From Adineta vaga (taxonomy: Eukaryota > Rotifera), in NCBI GenBank assembly GCA_021613535.1, contig CP075496.1, positions 10,292,001 to 10,356,000 on the forward strand: a stretch of 64,000 nucleotides of DNA. The letters run 5' to 3'. The notes beneath the pieces are model-generated. The model saw only the letters and a program-made list of their open reading frames with translations. It made no database searches and was not told the DNA's origin. A program made the position numbers and the translations under genes. Below, piece by piece: positions 57,229 to 64,000 of this stretch. Within the stretch, counting starts at the first letter, position 1. Each line of letters begins with the position of its first letter.

Positions 57229-59696
57229 TTAGCGTGGAAGTTGTTGTTGTTGTTGCTGTTGTTGTAACATTTCAACAAAAGCAGCATTTAAATTAAATGA
57301 TGTCGGTGATGATGATACCATCGTTGGTGGAAAATTGTTATTCGTATTATTCGATAATGAAGATGAATTCATTCGTTTTGTAGCTTGTAAGACTTGATGC
57401 GAATCAAGTGACATTTGACTTTTAGGTGGTCGACCAGGACCACGTTTTTTCGCTGCCATTATTGGCATATCAAGTCCATTGCCACCATCGCCATGTGATA
57501 ATTTTGAAGCAGTAGATGAAGCTGGTAAACTATGACGTGTTTGACCAGCTGACTGTTTCACCATTGACGCAGGTCCACCACTAAAATAGTATAATCATAT
57601 TTAGAAATATTATTTTCTTTTTTTCAGTCTGAATTGATAAACTTACTTTCTAACTACTGAAGAAGCAGGAGGAATGATGGATGGTGAGGGTGGTAATGAT
57701 AAACCTGCTTGATGTCCAAGCATAGATGCTAATGCCGATTGAAATGCTGTTGATGATGTACGTGCTGAATTACCAGTAACACTATTTTCAATTGCAGCAA
57801 AAAGTTGATCATATGGCGATGCATCGAGATCATGAGAAGATAAACCAGGAATTGCTCCACGTTCGGTAACATATTTAGGTGGTCTACCTCGACGTCTTGG
57901 TGCAAAACTACCACGTTCATATGGAGAATTACCTGCCGAAGAATGCGATGCTGGAGGAATCATATTTGTACTCGAACGCATGACTTGTGGTTGACTTTGT
58001 TGTTTAGGTGGACGACCTACTCGTTTTGGTACCGTACCTGGTGGTGTTAAACCGAGTAATTGTTGTTTTAATAAAGATGAGGTGTCAGGATCATTAGGTT
58101 GACCTGACATCATTAGTTGTTGAGTCATTTGCCATAGAAGTTGTTGATGTTGTTGCTGTTGTTGAAGAGATAATGGTGTAGTTGATTGTGATAAGGATGA
58201 TATATCGGCAGTTTTCTGTCGTTTAGCTAATGGAGGAGAAGAAAATGATGAATTATTTGAAGATGATGATGATTGTTTCTGTTTGACTAATTGTTGTTGT
58301 GAATTTAAATGCATCATTTTAGTAAATTCTTGAAATAATATTGATGGATCAGATAATTTTGTTGATGTTGATGATGACGACGACGACAAAGGTTGTGGTA
58401 ATTGAGATTTGGATGATTTTATGCTAAATAAGTAAAGAAAAATGTTTTGATTTTATTGTTTTGTTTATATAAAATAAAGGAAAACTTTCTACGATCAAAC
58501 CCATAGAAGTATTCATTGATAAATACGTAGAAAAGTTTATTGAAAGGATTCTTTTTTAAATTCAAGTATTTTGTAGTAAATAAAAACGTTTTTTCTTTCA
58601 TTTAATTGATGACAAATCTTATTTTTTTTTTGACAAAGAAACATTTTCACCTACATATCTTATTCATTAGATTACTTTCTAATAATCAGACTAATCAACA
58701 ATACTTGTATTGTCATAGAATTATATATTCAAGTCATATTTATGAGTATTAAATAAATATTAAGATGCTTTGTTTAAAAGGTTGATGAGTTTAAACGTGA
58801 ATATTTAATATTTGACTTTAGGAGGAGAATTAGTACTTTTAAAAAAGAAATCTTTCGATTTACCTATTCGTGTGACTAAAACCATTCGTATTGTTTTTTC
58901 CATTTGTCATTTTTTGTTCTTGTTTTTGTGTCGATTTTATCCATCCATTCGTTTGTGATTTATGATTTGAATATCCATTAGTTTTACCATTAGTTATTCG
59001 TTGTTGAAATTTATTCTGTCGTTGATGTCGAACATCTCGAACAATAGTTGTGACAATATCAGCTAAAAGATCATCAACAATTTCTAGAATATTTTCTTCA
59101 TCATTGTATGTATTATCATTATTATTTTCATCATAAAGATCTTCATTATTAGTGATCATATGTTCAGATAAAAGTTCTAATTGGAATGAATTTTTTTGTT
59201 TATGATCTGAATATTGAGGAAAAGCTTCATCGAGATGATTTTCATTATTGAGATCTTCTTCAGTTTCATCTTCTTGATCAGATGTTAAAATTGGTTGTTC
59301 ATGATGATGAACGTTCGTCATTGATTTCGGTATTGATGATGGTAATAGACGTTGTTGTTGAACTGGTGCTTTGATTATTTGTGGAGATAATTGTAATCGA
59401 CGTGGTACACCTTTTCGACGTCCACCACGTTCTGATTGGATTGTTTGTTGCAATTGAATTGGCGGTGGAGGTGGTGGAATAAGAATTTCTTGTTCATTTT
59501 GATTTTCTTCTTCGTCGTCGATTTCATCTTCTTCAATTTCATCTTCAGGATATGGAGCATTTTGCTCATAATCTTGTAAATCATCATCATCATCTAATTC
59601 ATCTTCTTCATGTTCAATTTCTTCATTAATATCCATGGAATAATGATGTCCATTACCATTATTATTTAAAAATGGTAATAACGATGGATCATCCAT
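57229..59696 (-). CDS. nuclear protein with three AT-hooks
   Basis: Probable chromatin or minor-groove DNA-binding protein. Exons 58864-59696, 57647-58423 and 57229-57580 encode 653 residues; phases 2 and 2 agree. The N-terminus is acidic (long Asp/Glu runs, residues 15-75), then a proline run (PPPPPP) and a basic patch GGRRKGVPRR. Three AT-hook cores follow: KRVGRPPK (about residue 405), RRRGRPPKYV (about 450) and KRGPGRPPK (about 580). Long Ser and Gln runs lie between, with a terminal poly-Gln ending LPR. The overall shape recalls HMGA-hook and AHDC/AF4-like regulators, but no larger domain identifies a family. The start at 59696 (MDDPSLLPFL) is the first ATG; upstream codons lack one. An acceptor sits 37 nt before it. 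Confidence 0.8.
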
Positions 59697-60297
59697 CAAG
59701 CAGCACACAAAAAAATTTAATAATGAATTAAATCTAAAGAGAAAAAAATATATATGGATATCGCTATATTTAATGAAATCTCATTATTTGTAACAAAGAA
59801 AACGCGCGAGAGTGTGTACACTGTTCTGCCCGTGCCGACCGACACGATAGTTATGTGTGTATGTGCAGAGATAGAAAAATTTAAATCTTTTTCGCGTTCT
59901 TTTTTTGTGTATGTTGCTTTTTTGTCCGTCCGACCTGCCGCGTCAGTCAATCACTCGACTACCCACCCGTTCGTTTTCTCTCTGCTTGCTCTCGATATAT
60001 TTCATTTCTTTTCTCTCTCTTTCTCTCTCTCTCTTTCTCTCCTCTTCCGAAACAATGGACTCAAATTCCATCCATCAAAAATATGGATTTAGTGACATCT
60101 GCTGAAGAAAATAACTATAATTTTTCAAAGGAAATTTTCATAAAATTAAATCAATTGATTTGAAAGAACATTCTTTTCGAAAATTTTAATGATTTCAATT
60201 GAAAAAGTTACTATGGTAACGCATTTTAGAAAATTGTTAAAATTCGAGAGAAGAAAAAGTTTACCTTTTCTTTTTTTCTACAAGATACACAATTCCT
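59697..60297. promoter_or_regulatory. divergent promoter between the AT-hook gene and AK8
   Basis: 601 bp between start codons facing away from each other, locally GC-richer around 59805-59960 and with a (CT)n tract at 60008-60043 (GA-rich in the sense of the AT-hook gene). Acceptors lie 37 nt and 14 nt upstream of the two start codons. Plus-strand ORFs inside are Phe/Ser/Leu strings and are rejected. Confidence 0.55.
60008..60043 (+). repeat. (CT)n-rich tract
   Basis: Imperfect CT dinucleotide run of about 36 bp in the shared promoter. Confidence 0.75.
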
Positions 60298-62442
60298 ATG
60301 GATCAAACATTATATCCTGTGCATATTTCACCAGAATTTCTACTCTATGCTGAACGACATACTCTCTTCGAATTATTTCAAGTAACATTTCTCACTCTCT
60401 TCTTTTCATCAATATTTGATTTCACACCTCAACTTTATTGTTTGTTCGTATTTATATATAAATTCTGACAAACAATCGAGATATTTTTATGCAATTTGAC
60501 TCTTCATTCTTTTTTTTTTCATTCAAAGAAATGTATTTCATCGTTGCTTGTCGATCGACCCAATGATCCGATTACATATTTAATTGATTTCTTGAAAAAA
60601 GATGCTGATGGTTAGTTAAATACATAGCTATATCAATATTTTTTTCTCTCTATTTAAATCAGTGCCGAAAGTGCTTATTCTTGGTCCACCAGCTTCTGGT
60701 CGACATACAATTGCTAAATTATTACAGAAGAAATTGAATGCCATGCTGATTGAACCAGAAGATCTTTTACATAATATTCCAAATAAATTCAAAGATAAAA
60801 TTCCAGCAAAATCAACAATTGTAAGTATTTTTTTATTGTTTAATTTGTGTTCAATTGAGTAAAATACGGTTTAGAACACTATTTCATCGACATTATTGGC
60901 TGAATTATTAGAAGAACGTTTGAAAGATTTTGATTGTGTTCGTCGTGGTTGGATTTTAGTTGGATTTCCGATAAATCGAGAGCAGACTTTGGCATTACAG
61001 GGTCATGGAATCAGTCCGAGATATGTTGGTAAGTTGATTCCTATGAAAAAATTCGATAGAATACGAGAACTTCATATTACTCATTTTTCTTTTCTCATTA
61101 AAAGTCTACATAGATTGTATTTGTACATATAAATTAACTGTAACATCTTGTAATGAAGTTTTTATCGATCTTTTTATATTTAGTGTGTCTCGAAGCAGCG
61201 GATAATGTTTTAATTGAACGAGCAGCTGGTAAAAGAATTGATCCAAAAACTAAAGGTATATTTCATGAATTCAATATTCTCTCTCATACGTTGAATACAT
61301 TTTTTTAGAAATATATCATATTACCTGGAATGTTCCTAATTCTCGTGAAATTCAAGAACGTCTTGTTCAAAACGAAGAAAATTCCGAAAAATCGATGCAA
61401 TTACGTTTGAAAGAATATCGACGGTAAGAACTACGTCTCTCTATTTTCTTTCTCGATAAAAATAAATCTGTTTGTGTTTGCATTGTAGTAATATCGATGG
61501 TATAAAAGATTGTTTTAAATCTATTTTACGTACGATCAATGCTGATCAACCATTAAATGATATTTTCACACAAGTATATACATTTGTTGTGAAAAAAGAA
61601 CGTTCAATTGCATTACATACGCCACGTATTATCATTCTTGGTCCAACTGGTAGTGGAAGAAAAACAGTAGCAACACAAATCTCACGAAAATATGATATAC
61701 CAATTGGTAAAAGAAAAAGGGCTATATTCATATGAATAGAAGATGAAAACAATATATTTTTTTATTTAGTATCAATTCCAACACTTCTAAAGCAACAAAT
61801 AGCGAATAGAACAGCACTTGGTGCTAGTGTAAAACCTTATCTTGATCGTGAATCATTAGGTAAAGTTGATTTTTAAGAAAAATGTGATTTATCTCCTATT
61901 TGATATTCAATAGTTCCGGATGGTTTATTAACACAACTTATTAAAGATCGATTAAATCAAAAAGATTGTACAACGAAAGGATGGATCATGCTTGGTTTTC
62001 CTCGTACACGTGAACAAGCAGAAAGTCTTGAACGAGTACCACTAATGGCACCAACTCGGTACGATCAATTTTGAATAAAACAACTTATTTTAATTCATAA
62101 TCATTTTTCTTTTCTAGTGTTTTCTTTTTGGATATACCACTCGACGTTTCCTTAGAACGTTTAACACAACGAGGATTAGATCCTATCACTGGTGATCGAT
62201 TTCATACACATGATCATCCAGCACCAACTCATCATGTTAAAGAACGTTTAGCTCAACATCCAACAGATGATGATGATCGTGTACAGAAACGTTATCAAAG
62301 CTATTCTATTTATTATGATGAATTACAAGAATATTATTCACAACAAGGCGCTATTCATATTCCAGCTGATCAAGATTCTTATACAGTATTTGAAGCTGTC
62401 GAAGCAGGAATTGTTAATCAAATAAATAAAGATGAAAATTAA
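60298..62442 (+). CDS. AK8: adenylate kinase 8
   Basis: Double-domain nucleoside monophosphate kinase linked to motile cilia in vertebrates. Ten exons: 60298-60381, 60529-60610, 60663-60820, 60875-61028, 61184-61255, 61309-61423, 61489-61706, 61770-61859, 61914-62058 and 62118-62442. All are in phase; 480 residues (human 479). Domain 1 starts KVLILGPPASGRH, with CVRRGWILVGFPINREQ and GKRIDPKTKEIYH. Domain 2 starts IIILGPTGSGRKT, with KGWIMLGFPRTREQAE, then GLDPITGDRFH. The C-terminus DQDSYTVFEAVEAGIVNQI matches the AK8 end. In both P-loops the catalytic Lys of GxxxxGK is Arg (SGRH, SGRK), so activity may be weak or lost. The start at 60298 gives the AK8-like MDQTLYPVHISPE. Poly(A) signal at 62496. 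Confidence 0.94.
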
Positions 62443-62495
62443 TGAGATTTTTTTCTCGAAAACTATTATATGAATTTTCTTTTAATAACATATTC

Positions 62496-62501
62496 AATAA
62501 A
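62496..62501 (+). terminator. AATAAA poly(A) signal of AK8
   Basis: Canonical hexamer 54 nt after the AK8 stop codon. Confidence 0.6.
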
Positions 62502-64000
62502 AAATTTTATCTTTCAAAACCTGATCTTAATTTAGTTGTTTGATAATATATTTTGTGTAGAAATTCTACATTTACACGTCTTGTCTTTGCAGTTATGATA
62601 TATAACCAATGTTTGTTATTATAGATCTTATTGTTTGATTGATAGATGTTTGACTGGCATTGTAATATTCTATTAGAGTCATAGGATACTTTGTTGAAAG
62701 TGTTATAAATAGAATTTGTCGTGTACAGTACATCAGTTCTTAGAATAGGAAAGATCATTGTTGAAATCTGAGAAATAGAATCAATGACGTGATTCAATGA
62801 TATTCTATTCATTGAATATATCGCTGTAATTAATCCAAATATCTTTGAACATAATTCTCATCGATCAATTTAATCATTCTTATACGAACACATTAGTAAT
62901 CAACATGAACGTCTTTATAAATACATTGTTATTCATTTTAACACTATTCTTCTATACTGACAGAAGTGATATATCTACGGTGCTATACATATGTATATCG
63001 ATTAATCATGATAACTAATTCTCGTCAGTTGACTCTATCTGATAATAATTGTAACAGAGGTGAAAAAACGTCATATATACACATTGAATCCTCCTACTAA
63101 TATTCTCGGAAAAGAAACTTATTTTTCTGGAATATGCTAACCTTTCAAAAGCTCTTTATTTCATTATAAATAGATCACTGTATATGGAACCAATGTATAC
63201 TAATACATCTGTTTGCAAAGTACTCGTGCGAGTATTATTCACATTGACATATAAACAAAAAATATCATCTATAAGGCTAGAGTTAAATCTAGTTTTCTCC
63301 TTTGTTTTCAATAGATTTTCAATGAAAGAAAAACTTATCGATCGACTTTTCTTTTCGTCTGTTCATATTTCGATGAAAAATCATTTTGGAAATAACAATG
63401 CTAATTAATCTTTTTTTTATATGATTACAAAAATAACACCTAGTCAATACTTTATTCATTATTCATTTAAGAAATTAATGTTCTTTAGTATTTTTTTGTT
63501 TCTGCATCTTAATGAAAAATATTTCCGTCAATGTTGTTAGAAAGATGTCGTATTATTTTGTTTTGTCAATAGAAAATTAGTTTATCAATATTGATAATGA
63601 TTATGTCTGTCAACAGATGTTAAATGACAAAGTTCCGAACGAATATTCTATTATATAATCTTTCTCATTTAGCTTTACTTGTCATTTAATCACTATTCTT
63701 TGACAGTATATTTACGTTTATTCTCTCAATGTTTTCTTTTTCGACATTGTTCTGGAATAATTATGATTAAAAATAGGAAAGAAAAATTGATTGACTTTAG
63801 AAAAAGAACAAATTAAAGAGTATTGTTCTGACGGCAAATGTGTTATTAGTCTTTTTTTCTTCAACTATCCTTATATAAATGTCTTATCAATTCATGAGAA
63901 TTTCATCATTTATTGATGAGAAATAAAATATTTTTATGTAACAAATTAGTCTCTCATACATATTCATAGATATTCAATCAATAAAAACTCTTCTTCAAAT
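62502..64000. other. gene-free right end of the window
   Basis: AT-rich DNA without a supported exon. The minus-strand frame 62507-62812 (101 codons) and the plus-strand frame 63184-63408 have no splice context, no domain and AT-driven composition, and are left uncalled. Confidence 0.5.

Noticed and set aside
59754-60105. Two plus-strand ORFs of 112 and 66 codons
   Set aside because: They lie in the CT-rich divergent promoter, are low-complexity and end before AK8 without joining it.
62507-62812. 101-codon minus-strand ORF after AK8
   Set aside because: Overlaps the AK8 poly(A) region; Asn/Ile/Tyr-rich composition expected by chance in AT-rich DNA.
1-64000. CRISPR arrays, tRNA or rRNA genes, transposon terminal repeats, bacterial operons
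   Set aside because: None seen by eye. Tandem repeats are only simple microsatellites, and the genes have eukaryotic introns.

Overview
The window is nuclear DNA of a small invertebrate animal. It is AT-rich. Its genes are split by many short GT-AG introns (about 50-70 bp), and its protein set is plainly metazoan and ciliate-bearing (IFT20, DPY-30, PAR-type bZIP factors, diacylglycerol kinase theta, NAA10, elongin C, rhotekin, AK8). The mix of family-expanded F-box, B-box, MAM, C-type-lectin and LicD-like genes, together with a candidate Legionella-MavL-like ORF, fits a bdelloid rotifer (Adineta/Rotaria type) best. That assignment is an inference: there is no rRNA or mitochondrial marker here. 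I see no rRNA, tRNA, CRISPR array or intact transposon.

Layout, left to right. 0-5 kb: a possible secreted-peptide exon, IFT20 (-), an SLC5 sodium-coupled transporter (-) and DPY-30 (+). 5-15 kb: two tandem PAR-bZIP genes (+) in long, microsatellite-rich non-coding DNA. 15.9-17.9 kb: an F-box gene. 17.9-25.9 kb: an 8 kb gene-free block ahead of a single-exon class A GPCR (+). 27.3-30.4 kb: a weak minus-strand ORF, a B-box-like protein and a MavL/macrodomain-like ORF, separated by a GC-richer stretch. 30.7-37.5 kb: elongin C (-) and DGK theta (-, 16 exons). 38.4 kb: NAA10 (+). 40.3-43.6 kb: a double-MAM membrane protein (-). 45.8-50.7 kb: a secreted triple C-type lectin-like protein (+). 52-53.6 kb: a tandem LicD-domain protein (+). 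54.1-56 kb: rhotekin (-). 57.2-59.7 kb: a three-AT-hook protein (-). 60.3-62.4 kb: adenylate kinase 8 (+). The right end is gene-free.

These are eukaryotic single genes, not an operon-like system. Several pairs are divergent and probably share promoter space: SLC5/DPY-30, DGK/NAA10 and AT-hook/AK8. Themes are transcription and chromatin (bZIP pair, DPY-30, AT-hook protein, elongin C), cilium-associated proteins (IFT20, AK8), lipid and Rho signalling (DGK theta, rhotekin) and extracellular recognition (MAM, CTLD).

The most interesting points are these. The second LicD domain has lost its acidic catalytic motif. Both AK8 P-loops have Lys replaced by Arg. Three otherwise conserved genes (SLC5, F-box, LicD) each need one missing base to stay in frame. 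Both bZIP paralogues carry the start codon alone at the end of their first coding exon. The MavL-like ORF lies beside a B-box gene. Good 3' splice acceptors sit 0-40 nt upstream of many start codons, which would fit spliced-leader trans-splicing. All exon models were assembled by eye from splice consensus, frame and family homology recalled from memory; none has been tested against transcripts.
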